NCBI GenBank assembly: GCA_019118665.1
Contig: DWYM01000038.1
Span: forward strand, 1 to 36,252
Origin: Candidatus Mediterraneibacter intestinipullorum
GTDB lineage: Bacteria; Bacillota; Clostridia; Lachnospirales; Lachnospiraceae
Direction of reading: 5' to 3'
DNA: 36,252 bases
In this document: piece after piece, positions 1 through 8,046 of the stretch
Numbering within the stretch: position 1 is the stretch's first letter
Layout of the letters: every line of letters begins with the position of its first letter
Translations under genes and position numbers: made by a program
Notes under the pieces: generated by a model
Databases searched by the model: none
The model's input: the letters and a program-made list of their open reading frames with translations, nothing else
Told to the model about the DNA's origin: nothing

Positions 1-15
1 ATTTCACACCCGCCC

Positions 16-45
16 TTGTCAAGTCAGGGTCGAAAGTGATATGAT
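16..45 (+). promoter_or_regulatory. Sigma-A-type promoter for the malic enzyme gene
   Basis: TTGTCA (16-21) and TATGAT (40-45) are separated by 18 bases, a close match to the housekeeping consensus. About 98 bases of leader follow before the malic enzyme start. I found no convincing riboswitch fold in the leader. Confidence 0.55.
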
Positions 46-143
46 AGTGCCAAGTTCCAAGGGACAGAGCGCAGCCTGCAGAGCCCGCGTATCTGAATGA
101 ACAGGAATCCAGAAAATACCAGAGAACGAGAGAGGTAATCAAT

Positions 144-1298
144 ATGTCAAACAACAGTGAAAAAGCCCTGAAAATGCATGAGGAGTGGAACGGCAAGCTG
201 GAGACAACGGCAAAAGCCCACGTCAATACCCGGGAGGACCTGGCGATCGCCTACACCCCCGGCGTTGCGGAACCGTGCAAGGTGATCGCAGAGGATCCGG
301 AGGCCGCTTACAAATATACGATCAAAGCAAACACGGTTGCTGTCGTATCTGACGGCAGCGCTGTCCTTGGTCTCGGCAATATAGGAGCCCTGGCAGCGAT
401 GCCTGTCATGGAGGGAAAGGCGGTCCTCTTCAAGGAGTTCGGCGGAGTCAACGCAGTTCCGATCTGCCTTGACACACAGGACACAGAAGAGATCATCCGC
501 ACAGTCGTCAACATCGCTCCTGCTTTCGGGGGGATCAATCTGGAAGACATTTCTGCTCCGAGATGCTTTGAGATCGAGACACGTTTAAAGGAGCTGCTCA
601 ATATCCCGGTATTCCACGACGACCAGCATGGAACCGCTATCGTAGTGCTGGCAGGCATCATCAACGCCCTGAAAGTGACAGGCAAGAAAAAAGAAGCATG
701 TCGGGTCGTGATCAACGGCGCCGGAAGCGCGGGCATCGCCATCGCGAAGCTCCTGCTCACTTATGGGTTCTCTCATATAATAATATGTGACAGCAAAGGA
801 ATTGTCTCAAGATCCGCAGAGAACCTGACCCCTGTCAAAGCAGAGATTGCCCGGGTCACCAATCCGGAGGACCTGAAAGGAACGCTCGCGGACGCGCTGA
901 AGGGCGCAGATATCTTTGTCGGCGTATCTGCTCCGGGCGTTGTCACAGGCGAGATGGTTTCTACCATGAATGCAGACGCCATCCTCTTTGCCCTGTCCAA
1001 TCCAGTGCCGGAGATCATGCCGGATCTGGCAAAGGCTGCCGGCGCCAAGGTAGTGGGAACCGGCCGTTCTGACTTCCCGAATCAGGTCAACAACGTGGTC
1101 GCATTCCCCGGCATCTTCAAAGGAGCCCTGGAGGGCCGCGCGTCCCAGATCACCGAGGAGATGAAGCTGGCAGCCGCGGAAGCCATCGCAGGCCTTGTAT
1201 CTGACGACGAGCTGAACGAGGATAACATCCTTCCGCAGCCCTTTGACCCTCGCGTTGCTGACAGAGTCAGCCAGGCTGTAAAGGGTCTGATCCGTTGA
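144..1298 (+). CDS. NAD(P)-dependent malic enzyme
   Basis: Oxidative decarboxylation of malate to pyruvate with reduction of NAD(P); a cytosolic link between C4 acids and pyruvate. The 384-residue protein fits the short bacterial malic enzyme class. AYTPGVAEPCK (about 36-46) carries the N-terminal catalytic region, VFHDDQHGTA (about 156-165) the metal-binding aspartates, and NGAGSAG (about 191-197) the Rossmann dinucleotide site. The ATG at 144 has AGAGAGG at 129-135. The TGA stop overlaps the TTG start of the next gene, so the two are probably co-transcribed. Cofactor preference (NAD or NADP) cannot be read from the sequence. Confidence 0.93.
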   Translation: MSNNSEKALKMHEEWNGKLETTAKAHVNTREDLAIAYTPGVAEPCKVIAEDPEAAYKYTIKANTVAVVSDGSAVLGLGNIGALAAMPVMEGKAVLFKEFGGVNAVPICLDTQDTEEIIRTVVNIAPAFGGINLEDISAPRCFEIETRLKELLNIPVFHDDQHGTAIVVLAGIINALKVTGKKKEACRVVINGAGSAGIAIAKLLLTYGFSHIIICDSKGIVSRSAENLTPVKAEIARVTNPEDLKGTLADALKGADIFVGVSAPGVVTGEMVSTMNADAILFALSNPVPEIMPDLAKAAGAKVVGTGRSDFPNQVNNVVAFPGIFKGALEGRASQITEEMKLAAAEAIAGLVSDDELNEDNILPQPFDPRVADRVSQAVKGLIR

Positions 1299-2155
1299 TA
1301 CGATCACAGCAGGACCGCTGGGGCGGGAGGCGTTATTATTCCCTTGACTCCTGCCTCCGGGAAACATTCGGAGAAAAAGTATACAAGATCACCCTGAATG
1401 GAGGGATGTCCTGTCCCAACCGTGACGGACAGATTGGGACCGGCGGATGCATCTTCTGCAGCGCGATGGGCTCAGGCGATTTTGCAGGGGACGCCGCCCT
1501 CTCCATCACGGAACAGCTTGCCCGCGGAAAAAAAGAACTTCTGGAAAAGCGTCCGGTACACTCTTATATCGCTTATTTTCAGGCGTTTACCAACACACAT
1601 GCCCCTGTCAGCTATCTGGAGAAGATCTTTATGGAGGCCATACAGGACCCGGACGTCAAGGCGCTTTCTGTAGCGACTCGTCCTGACTGTCTGGGCGGAG
1701 ACGTCCTGGAACTGCTTGAACGTCTGAACCGGATCAAACCTGTGTGGATAGAATTGGGGCTTCAGACCATTCATGAGGAAAGCTCCCGCTTTATCCGCCG
1801 GGGATACAGGCTGGAGACATTCGACAAGGCCGTGTGCGATCTGCGCAGGATCGGCGTCACCGTGATCGTCCATGTGATCCTCTTCCTCCCCGGAGAGACG
1901 GAGGAGATGATGCTTGAGACAGTTGAGCATCTGAACCGCCGGGATATCCAGGGAATCAAGCTCCAGCTCTTACATGTGCTGGAAGGGACAGACCTGGCCG
2001 GCTTTTACCGGGACCATCCGTTCCACGTTCCTGATATGGAGGAATACATCCGGGTCCTTGGCAGATGCGTCTCCCGACTGAGACCGGACATCGTGATCCA
2101 CAGACTGACCGGGGACGGACCGAAAGACCTTCTTATCGCGCCGCTCTGGACATGA
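1295..2155 (+). CDS. TIGR01212/YhcC-like radical SAM protein, C-terminus cut by an in-frame TGA
   Basis: Radical SAM protein of the YhcC/TIGR01212 family, whose cellular role is not well established. The family's three cluster cysteines are C40, C52 and C55, in CPNRDG followed by GTGGCIFC. The TTG start (1295) overlaps the malic enzyme stop and has AAGGG at 1281-1285. The protein ends after APLWT at a TGA (2153-2155), 286 residues. The same frame stays open for 26 more codons to a TGA at 2234-2236 and encodes a plausible family C-terminus (VLNRMHQYL, then DIWQGKEYH). The longer version would overlap the next gene's start by 8 bases, as tightly packed operons do. The TGA therefore looks like a nonsense change or sequence error removing about 27 residues. 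The core domain is complete, so function may survive. Confidence 0.85.
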   Translation: MIRSQQDRWGGRRYYSLDSCLRETFGEKVYKITLNGGMSCPNRDGQIGTGGCIFCSAMGSGDFAGDAALSITEQLARGKKELLEKRPVHSYIAYFQAFTNTHAPVSYLEKIFMEAIQDPDVKALSVATRPDCLGGDVLELLERLNRIKPVWIELGLQTIHEESSRFIRRGYRLETFDKAVCDLRRIGVTVIVHVILFLPGETEEMMLETVEHLNRRDIQGIKLQLLHVLEGTDLAGFYRDHPFHVPDMEEYIRVLGRCVSRLRPDIVIHRLTGDGPKDLLIAPLWT

Positions 2156-2236
2156 GCCAAATGCACTGTGCTGAACCGGATGCACCAGTATTTAAAAGAA
2201 AATGATATATGGCAGGGAAAGGAGTATCATGGCTGA
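2156..2236 (+). pseudogene. Stranded C-terminal tail of the radical SAM gene
   Basis: This is the in-frame continuation of the preceding gene beyond its TGA: 26 sense codons then TGA at 2234-2236. It keeps a protein-like pattern (KCTVLNRMHQYLKENDIWQG) that matches my recollection of how this family ends, PLW followed by a K-VLN-I helix and a WQG motif. It has no ribosome binding site of its own and also carries the Shine-Dalgarno sequence of the next gene (AAAGGAG, 2218-2224). Confidence 0.6.
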
Positions 2237-2741
2237 GACATTTACACTGTATAAACTGATCATATTGTATATGCTGAACAAGGTCGATTTCCCGCTCACC
2301 ACCTCCCAGATATCAGAGTTCGTGCTGGACAAGGGATACACCTCGTATTTTAAGCTCCAGGAAGCGCTCTCCGAGCTGACGGAGTCTGAGCTGATACAGA
2401 CGGAGACGACCCATAACCGGACGCTGTACCATCTGACCGGGAACGGAGCGGAAACGATCCACTATTTCAGCAATAAGATCTCTTCTGCCATCCGCAGGGA
2501 TATCGATGAATTTCTGAAGGAAAAGCAGTATGACTTAAAAGAAGAGGTGTCTGTCAAATCAGACTACTACCTCAATACAAAGAAAGAATATGAAGTACGG
2601 TGTCAGATCGTAGAAAACGGCTCCAGCCTCATCGACCTGAAACTTACAGTTCCGACCGAAACAGAGGCGGAAGCCATTGCGAACCGCTGGGATCTGAACA
2701 GCCAGCAGATTTATGCCCTGCTGCTCTCCAAGCTTCTGTGA
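2229..2741 (+). CDS. DUF4364 family protein (winged-helix-like)
   Basis: A 170-residue protein matching the clostridial DUF4364 family. The first 75 residues (LYKLIILYMLNKVDFPLTTSQI, then QEALSELTESELI) look like a winged helix, and the C-terminal half is a mixed alpha/beta region of unknown role. Known members are uncharacterised; a transcriptional role is inference from the N-terminal fold. I chose ATG 2229, giving MAETFTLYKLI, because AAAGGAG lies at 2218-2224. An upstream ATG at 2202 has no Shine-Dalgarno and lies inside the radical SAM tail. It is the last gene of the malic enzyme/radical SAM group and converges on rarA. Confidence 0.8.
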   Translation: MAETFTLYKLIILYMLNKVDFPLTTSQISEFVLDKGYTSYFKLQEALSELTESELIQTETTHNRTLYHLTGNGAETIHYFSNKISSAIRRDIDEFLKEKQYDLKEEVSVKSDYYLNTKKEYEVRCQIVENGSSLIDLKLTVPTETEAEAIANRWDLNSQQIYALLLSKLL

Positions 2742-2748
2742 GAGCAGC
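2720..2748. other. Hairpin across the DUF4364 stop codon
   Basis: Perfect 9-bp inverted repeat, GCTGCTCTC (2720-2728) and GAGAGCAGC (2740-2748), with an 11-base loop. No T-run follows, so it is not a classical terminator, but it sits between two converging genes. A second, imperfect dyad (GTCCGC 2757-2762 and GCGGAC 2774-2779) follows. Confidence 0.4.
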
Positions 2749-2818
2749 CCTGGCTTGTCCGCCCGCACCTGCTGCGGACCAGATCCGGGGAAGAGCAGCA
2801 TTTTATCGCTGCGGTATT

Positions 2819-4147
2819 TTATTCTTCACTGTCCATTCCCCGGATTTTTTCCAGATACTCTTTGATCGTTTTTTCATAGCCAAGACCGCCGGGTTCATAG
2901 AACCTGGCGTTTTTTATTTCATCCGGGAGATACTGCTGGTCCACATAATGCCCCGGATAATCGTGGGCGTACTTATACCCGATTCCACGTCCCAGCTTCT
3001 GCGCTCCTTTATAATGCGAGTCTCTCAGATGAGACGGCACTGTGGTCTGGTACTGCCGGACCGACTGGTTTGCCGCGGTAATCGCGTTCACTGCGGAATT
3101 GCTCTTCGGCGCACACGCCACATAGGTCACTGCCTGGGCCAGGATGATCTGGGATTCGGGCATTCCGATGCGCTCCACTGCCTGAGCCGCTGACACTGCC
3201 ACTGTCAGCGCCATGGGGTCCGCATTCCCCACATCCTCTGAAGCACAGATCATAATGCGCCTGGCGATGAACTTCACATCTTCTCCCGCGTAGAGCATCT
3301 TCGCCAGATAGTAGACTGCCGCGTCCGGGTCAGAACCTCTCATGCTCTTGATAAAAGCAGAGATGATATCGTAATGGTTATCCCCGCGCTTATCATAATT
3401 CACAGCTCGTTTCTGGATACATTCTGATGCCACCTCCAACGTAATATGGATGATACCGTCTTCGCTCCGCTCCGTGGTCAGCACGCCGAGCTCTATAGCA
3501 TTCAGCGCGCTCCTTGCGTCCCCGCCTGACAGGTCCGCCAGAAATTCCAGCGCGTCCTCGTCGATTTCCGCGCGGAAGCTGCCCATTCCCTTTTCCGTAT
3601 CATTCACCGCCCGCAGCAGAAGGGTCCTGATATCCTCTTTCTCCAGCGGCTTCAGCTCAAAGATACTGGACCGGGAAAGGAGCGCTCCATTTACTTCAAA
3701 ATAAGGATTCTCCGTTGTCGCTCCGATCAGTATCACTGTACCGTCTTCCACGAACGGAAGGAGGTAGTCCTGCTGCCCTTTGTTGAACCTGTGTATCTCA
3801 TCTATGAACAGGATCGTCTTCTTTCCGTACATCCCCTGGAGTTCCTTGGCCTGGCGTACCACTTCCTCCATATCCTTCTTGCCCGCCACCGTGGCGTTTA
3901 TCTGCCTGAATTCCGCGCTGGTCGTGTTGGCGATGACCTTTGCAAGTGTGGTCTTTCCTGTGCCCGGCGGTCCGTAAAAAATAACGGAACTTAGTTTGTC
4001 CGCCCTGATCGCGCGGTAGAGGAGCTTGTCCCTGCCGATGATATGCTGCTGTCCCACGACCTCGTCAAGTACTGTGGGACGCATCCTTGAGGCGAGAGGC
4101 GATTCTTTCTCCTGCTCTTTCTCCCGCATATAATCAAATAAATCCAT
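2819..4147 (-). CDS. rarA: Replication-associated recombination protein A (RarA/MgsA AAA+ ATPase)
   Basis: DNA-dependent AAA+ ATPase of the RarA/MgsA/WRNIP1 family, acting at stalled replication forks. Walker A is GPPGTGKTT (residues 59-67) and Walker B is TILFIDEIHR (111-120). Sensor-type motifs (ATTENPYFEVNGALLSR) and the C-terminal tetramerisation region (PKSNSAVNAI, then YKYAHDYPGHYVDQQYLP) are also clear. The 442-residue length is typical. AAGGAGG precedes the ATG. tcdA ends 10 bases upstream, so the two are probably one transcript. Confidence 0.95.
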   Translation of the reverse strand: MDLFDYMREKEQEKESPLASRMRPTVLDEVVGQQHIIGRDKLLYRAIRADKLSSVIFYGPPGTGKTTLAKVIANTTSAEFRQINATVAGKKDMEEVVRQAKELQGMYGKKTILFIDEIHRFNKGQQDYLLPFVEDGTVILIGATTENPYFEVNGALLSRSSIFELKPLEKEDIRTLLLRAVNDTEKGMGSFRAEIDEDALEFLADLSGGDARSALNAIELGVLTTERSEDGIIHITLEVASECIQKRAVNYDKRGDNHYDIISAFIKSMRGSDPDAAVYYLAKMLYAGEDVKFIARRIMICASEDVGNADPMALTVAVSAAQAVERIGMPESQIILAQAVTYVACAPKSNSAVNAITAANQSVRQYQTTVPSHLRDSHYKGAQKLGRGIGYKYAHDYPGHYVDQQYLPDEIKNARFYEPGGLGYEKTIKEYLEKIRGMDSEE

Positions 4148-4157
4148 TATTTCCTCC

Positions 4158-4880
4158 TTATACTCCTGCCAGCTCCCGGATCACTTCCCCCGCGAGCAAA
4201 AGCCCTGCCGTGGGAGGCACGAATGAAATGCTTCCCGGCACTGCTCTTCTCGCCCCGGTATCCTCCCCTGTAGTCCGTCCCTCTGTGGAAATGGGTTTTT
4301 CCTCTGAATACAGCACCTTTAAGTGGGTGATCCCCCGGCTTTTCAACTCTTTCCGCATGACCCGGCACAGCGGGCACACTCTGGTCTCTGAAATATCAGC
4401 GACCCGGAACAGTTCCGGATGCAGCTTATTTCCTGTTCCCATGCTGCTGATGATGGGAATCCCTCTTTTGTCCGCCAGCCCTGCAAGAGCAATCTTCGCG
4501 CTCACTGTGTCAATGGCGTCTATGATATAATCCGGCTCCCCCGCCTGCTCAAACAGCGTGTCCAGATTATCCGGCAGAACGAACATCTCGTACGTCTCCA
4601 CTTGTATCTCCGGGCAGATATCCCGGATCCGCTCTTTCATGAGCGCTGTCTTATACTGCCCTATCGTGCTGTGGTACGCGATAGACTGGCGGTTGATGTT
4701 CGTGACCGACACTCTGTCATTGTCAATGAGGGTCAGCTTTCCCACGCTGCTCCGAGCCAGCGCCTCGATGCAGTGGGAGCCCACGCCGCCCACACCGAAT
4801 ACCATCACTGACGCATTTTTTAATCTCTCCACTGCCTCCTCACCGATCAGCAGTTCTGTCCTTGAATATTCATTTATCAT
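4158..4880 (-). CDS. tcdA: tRNA threonylcarbamoyladenosine dehydratase (TcdA/CsdL)
   Basis: E1-like enzyme that uses ATP to cyclise t6A37 of ANN-decoding tRNAs to ct6A. Nucleotide-binding GVGGVGSHCIEAL is at about 29-41, followed by LIDNDRVSVTNINRQ, the usual MoeB/ThiF-like segment. A TRVCPLCRVMRKELKSRGI block near residue 170 is typical of TcdA. 240 residues, normal length. GGGAG precedes ATG 4880. It lies 37 bases downstream of the polysaccharide deacetylase gene and 10 bases upstream of rarA, all on the minus strand. Confidence 0.92.
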   Translation of the reverse strand: MINEYSRTELLIGEEAVERLKNASVMVFGVGGVGSHCIEALARSSVGKLTLIDNDRVSVTNINRQSIAYHSTIGQYKTALMKERIRDICPEIQVETYEMFVLPDNLDTLFEQAGEPDYIIDAIDTVSAKIALAGLADKRGIPIISSMGTGNKLHPELFRVADISETRVCPLCRVMRKELKSRGITHLKVLYSEEKPISTEGRTTGEDTGARRAVPGSISFVPPTAGLLLAGEVIRELAGV

Positions 4881-4917
4881 CCGTTTTCTCCCTGTTGTTT
4901 TCTTACCGCTTCTTCTG

Positions 4918-5628
4918 TTATTTCATAAGGAGCTGGTCTGCTGTGACAAACTCATAGCCCCTCTCCTGAAGCGCATCTATGATCTGAAGCGCCGCCTCCA
5001 CAGAGGTGCCGTAACAGTCGTGCATGAGAATGATATCATTTTCTTTTGTATCCGTCACTACCTTTCTCACGATCTCCTGCGTATTTTTCGTCACCCAGTC
5101 CCTGGAATCCACGGTCCATTTCACATACAGCTTATCCAGCTCTTCCAGCCCCTGCGGGAACTCCCCAAAGGGCGGGCGTACCAGCATGGGCTCTTCCCCT
5201 GTGATATCCCTGACCAGGCGGTCGGTCATCTGCAGCTCCCTGTGGGCGTCCTCCGCGCTCATATTCGAAAGGTCTGCATGATGGTAGGTATGATTTCCGA
5301 TCAGATGCCCTTCCTCGTGCATCCGCCTGATGATCTCCTCGTTTCCGTCTTTCTCGATATTGGCGCCGATAACAAAAAATGAAGCCTTCACATCCCTTTC
5401 CTTCAGTCCGTCTAAAAGAAGGGGCGTGTACTGCGCGTTTGGTCCGTCGTCAAATGTCAGGGCAATCTGCGGCCTTATACTATCTCGTTCCCGGCTTCCC
5501 GCCTCTGTATCCACATGTTCCCACAGGACTGAGACAGGGCACATCATAAATACCGCTGCCAGCGCCAGAGCCTGCATCCATCTCTTGATATATTTTTCCG
5601 TATCTATCCCTCCGCTCCATGTCCGCAT
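4918..5628 (-). CDS. Polysaccharide deacetylase (NodB domain), membrane-anchored or secreted
   Basis: Carbohydrate esterase family 4 enzyme, probably acting on peptidoglycan or another cell-surface N-acetyl sugar polymer. All five NodB motifs are visible: TFDDGP (58-63), the metal-binding HTYHH (113-117), RPPFG (151-155), DSRDW (about 174-178) and LMHD (201-204). A hydrophobic stretch, ALALAAVFMMCPVSVLW (about 20-36), is a signal peptide or anchor, so the enzyme acts outside the membrane. No good Shine-Dalgarno precedes ATG 5628. A GGAGGG lies inside the reading frame, but no start codon follows at proper spacing, so the exact start is uncertain. Confidence 0.88.
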   Translation of the reverse strand: MRTWSGGIDTEKYIKRWMQALALAAVFMMCPVSVLWEHVDTEAGSRERDSIRPQIALTFDDGPNAQYTPLLLDGLKERDVKASFFVIGANIEKDGNEEIIRRMHEEGHLIGNHTYHHADLSNMSAEDAHRELQMTDRLVRDITGEEPMLVRPPFGEFPQGLEELDKLYVKWTVDSRDWVTKNTQEIVRKVVTDTKENDIILMHDCYGTSVEAALQIIDALQERGYEFVTADQLLMK

Positions 5629-5717
5629 ATGGATATAAAACCATTATGATACAGATTATGTAGGCCGCTCTGTCCACATTCGCGCTGCGGGAAGAAAGCA
5701 TGAGCGGCATGGCAGCA

Positions 5718-6563
5718 TCAGGAGTTTCCCTGCATATGGGTCTTCCTATACTCCGACGGCCCGATTCCCTTCTGCTTCTTAAAGGCCTTGGAAAAGTAAA
5801 GGTTGTTGGCAAATCCGACGGAATAGGCGATGGCTGACACCGACAGAGACGTTTCTTTCAACAGATGGCACGCCTGTTTGATCCTGTATTCTGTCAGATA
5901 CTCTTTGGGTGATTTCCGCACATAATTCTGAAACGACCGGAAAAGATGGCTGCGGCTTATCCCCACATAGGCGGCAATATCCTCTACTGTGATCGGATAG
6001 GAATAGTTGGTTCCGATATAGCTCTCCGCCTTCTCCACATAAGTAAGCTGTATATCCTTTTCCTGCTCCTCCCGGTCCGAGTAGTGCATAAATACGGCGA
6101 GAAGACTGTAGAGCTGCCCTGCCATCGCCACTGACGCCTCATAGGTATTTCCCTTTACCTCATAAATGCGCTCCAGCCCCTCTCTGATCTCATCCACCGG
6201 AATCTTTCCCTTCAGGATGTACGGTGTCTCCCTGCTGAATCCGGTATTTCGGATAATGGACGCCGCGTCCGCCCCCATAAATCCCGCCCAGGCATACTCC
6301 CACGGCTCTTCTCTGTCTGCACGGTACTCCAGCTCGTCGCCCGGATACAGGATAAACGTATCCCCCGCGGTCAGCCTGCATGACACTTTTCCGTTGGAAT
6401 AATACCCGCTGCCCGACAAAATATGGTGGATGCAGTAATGATCGCGCACGCCCGGCCCCCACTGGTATTCAGGTTCACATTTCTGGTAGCCTACATTGTA
6501 CACAGAAAGCGAATTCAGCAGATTTTCTCCCATTTTATATGAGTGTTTATATGTGTCCTGCAT
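5718..6563 (-). CDS. AraC-family regulator divergent from the gal operon
   Basis: 281-residue AraC/XylS-type regulator. The N-terminal half is a cupin-like sensor (HHILSGSGYY, then LTAGDTFILYPGDELEY). The C-terminal hundred residues carry two helix-turn-helix motifs (ITVEDIAAYVGISRSHLFRS and AIAYSVGFANNLYFSKAFKK). GAGGAGG lies just before ATG 6563. It faces galK across 194 bases holding both promoters and a paired repeat, so I infer that it senses galactose or a related sugar and controls galKT. That is context only; the ligand cannot be read. It may also share a transcript with the deacetylase, whose start lies 89 bases downstream. Confidence 0.88.
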   Translation of the reverse strand: MQDTYKHSYKMGENLLNSLSVYNVGYQKCEPEYQWGPGVRDHYCIHHILSGSGYYSNGKVSCRLTAGDTFILYPGDELEYRADREEPWEYAWAGFMGADAASIIRNTGFSRETPYILKGKIPVDEIREGLERIYEVKGNTYEASVAMAGQLYSLLAVFMHYSDREEQEKDIQLTYVEKAESYIGTNYSYPITVEDIAAYVGISRSHLFRSFQNYVRKSPKEYLTEYRIKQACHLLKETSLSVSAIAYSVGFANNLYFSKAFKKQKGIGPSEYRKTHMQGNS

Positions 6564-6608
6564 GTCTGTCCTCCTCTTTTGGCTCTTTGCTCCAGCCGCA
6601 TTACAGTT

Positions 6609-6638
6609 ATTATAGTCTTACAAATCATTTTTGTGCAA
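6609..6638 (-). promoter_or_regulatory. Promoter of the AraC-type regulator
   Basis: On the minus strand TTGCAC (6633-6638) and a perfect TATAAT (6609-6614) are separated by 18 bases. The -35 box lies inside the left half of the 6631-6660 repeat, so a protein bound there should block this promoter (autoregulation, inferred). Confidence 0.6.
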
Positions 6639-6660
6639 CATTTTTACATGAATTTGCACA
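6631..6660. promoter_or_regulatory. Candidate AraC-type operator between araC and galK
   Basis: TGTGCAA (6632-6638) and TTGCACA (6654-6660) form a 7-bp inverted repeat. The same two sites also read as a direct repeat: TGCA at 6634 and at 6655, each followed by CATTTTT, 21 bp apart, or two helical turns. A 21-bp direct repeat is the classic spacing for an AraC-family dimer. It overlaps the regulator -35 box and lies just upstream of the galK -35 box. Confidence 0.55.
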
Positions 6661-6669
6661 CATTTTTTA

Positions 6670-6698
6670 TAGACGTAAACTGCTTTCTGGTCTATACT
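6670..6698 (+). promoter_or_regulatory. galKT promoter
   Basis: TATACT (6693-6698) is a good -10 box. TAGACG (6670-6675), 17 bases upstream, matches the -35 consensus at four of six positions. A weak -35 next to a repeat centred about 25 bases upstream suits activation by the adjacent AraC-type protein. Confidence 0.5.
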
Positions 6699-6757
6699 GA
6701 AAATAGATTACGCCGTGAATCAAAAATTTCAATTTTCAAACTGAGGAGGATCATCAG

Positions 6758-7927
6758 ATGAAACAAAAGCTTTTTGACAAATTCACAGAACTTTTCGGCA
6801 GTTCAGAGGGAGCGCACTTCTATTTTGCACCGGGCCGCGTGAACCTGATCGGCGAGCACACAGACTACAATGGCGGACATGTATTTCCCTGCGCCCTGAC
6901 AATGGGTACATATGGCGTGGCAAGAAAAAGAGAGGACCGCACGATGCATTTTTATTCCATGAATCTGGATGGCATCGGTGTAGTCGAGGCTTCTCTTGAC
7001 GATCTGACCAACAAAAAAGAGTACGACTGGGCAAACTATCCCCTGGGCGTTGTATGGGCATTCGCTGAGAAAGGCCATACACTGGACAGCGGTTTTGACA
7101 TGGTCATCTGGGGAGATATCCCGGACGGAGCAGGACTTTCTTCCTCCGCAGCCCTTGAAGTGCTTACCGGAGTTATCCTCACAGACCTGTTCGGCTTTGC
7201 AGATCTGACCATGACGGACCTCGCCCTCTTCGGACAATACTCTGAGAACAACTTTAACGGCTGCAACTGCGGTATCATGGACCAGTTCGCCAGCGCCAAC
7301 GGTAAAAAGGACAACGCGATCTTCCTCGATACCAATACTCTGAAATTCGAGTATGCTCCCATCAAGCTGGAAGACGCCAAGATCATCATCACAAACAGCA
7401 AGGTAAAACACAGCCTTGTAGATTCTGCTTACAATGACAGGCGTCAGGAATGCACAGACGCTCTTGCCGCCCTTAAGACAAAGCTGGACGTCAGCTCTCT
7501 CGGCGACCTGACGCCGGAAGAGTTCGAAGCCAACAAAGAGCTCATTGCTGATCCGGTACAGTTAAAGCGCGCAAAACATGCTGTATACGAAAACCAGCGC
7601 ACCATCGATGCCGTTGAGGCTTTGAAAAACAATGACATCGCAAAATTCGGCGAACTGATGAACCAGTCCCACATCTCCCTGCGCGACGATTATGAGGTGT
7701 CCTGCGAAGAGATCGACATCCTTGTAGACCTGGCATGGAAGATCCCGGGCGTGATCGGTTCCCGCATCACAGGAGGCGGATTCGGCGGATGCACGGTCAG
7801 CATCGTGAAGAATGACGCCGTCGACACATTTATCGAGAGCATCGGAAAGACTTACAAGGAAAAAGTCGGACATGAGGCTGAGTTCTACACAGTCGATATC
7901 GGAGCAGGCGCTTCCCGCCTTGACTGA
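6758..7927 (+). CDS. galK: Galactokinase
   Basis: ATP-dependent phosphorylation of galactose to galactose-1-phosphate, first committed step of the Leloir pathway, in the cytosol. GHMP-kinase features: the galactokinase signature GRVNLIGEHTDYNGG (about 26-40), the ATP loop PDGAGLSSSAALE (about 121-133) and the C-terminal RITGGGFGGC (about 335-344). 389 residues, standard length. GAGGAGG (6743-6749) stands 8 bases before the ATG. galT follows after 119 bases; no galE or mutarotase gene is in this window. Confidence 0.97.
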   Translation: MKQKLFDKFTELFGSSEGAHFYFAPGRVNLIGEHTDYNGGHVFPCALTMGTYGVARKREDRTMHFYSMNLDGIGVVEASLDDLTNKKEYDWANYPLGVVWAFAEKGHTLDSGFDMVIWGDIPDGAGLSSSAALEVLTGVILTDLFGFADLTMTDLALFGQYSENNFNGCNCGIMDQFASANGKKDNAIFLDTNTLKFEYAPIKLEDAKIIITNSKVKHSLVDSAYNDRRQECTDALAALKTKLDVSSLGDLTPEEFEANKELIADPVQLKRAKHAVYENQRTIDAVEALKNNDIAKFGELMNQSHISLRDDYEVSCEEIDILVDLAWKIPGVIGSRITGGGFGGCTVSIVKNDAVDTFIESIGKTYKEKVGHEAEFYTVDIGAGASRLD

Positions 7928-7973
7928 TACTGACAGCCGCACAAACAGATCTTGTTTATTTCACAGTAATATC

Positions 7974-8007
7974 CCGCCGCGGCCGCGCCATACGCCAGCC
8001 GCGGCGG
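7974..8007 (+). other. Strong GC-rich hairpin between galK and galT
   Basis: Perfect 10-bp inverted repeat, CCGCCGCGGC (7974-7983) and GCCGCGGCGG (7998-8007), with a 14-base loop. No T-run follows and the galT Shine-Dalgarno comes 24 bases later. It could act as an mRNA stability or processing element setting the galK:galT ratio (inference). Confidence 0.6.
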
Positions 8008-8046
8008 ATCAATATCCGGGAAACAATATCTAGGAGGAAAACCATT

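Noticed and set aside
1-143. Riboswitch or tRNA in the leader of the malic enzyme gene
   Set aside because: No cloverleaf, no conserved aptamer core and no terminator/antiterminator pair could be drawn.
2153-2155. Selenocysteine or a UGA-as-tryptophan genetic code
   Set aside because: There is no plausible SECIS-like hairpin directly after the codon that I can see, the position is not catalytic, and many intact genes here (malic enzyme, galK, DUF4364) end with TGA.
2720-2779. Rho-independent terminator for the DUF4364 gene
   Set aside because: The stems are good but no T-run follows on either strand; kept only as a hairpin.
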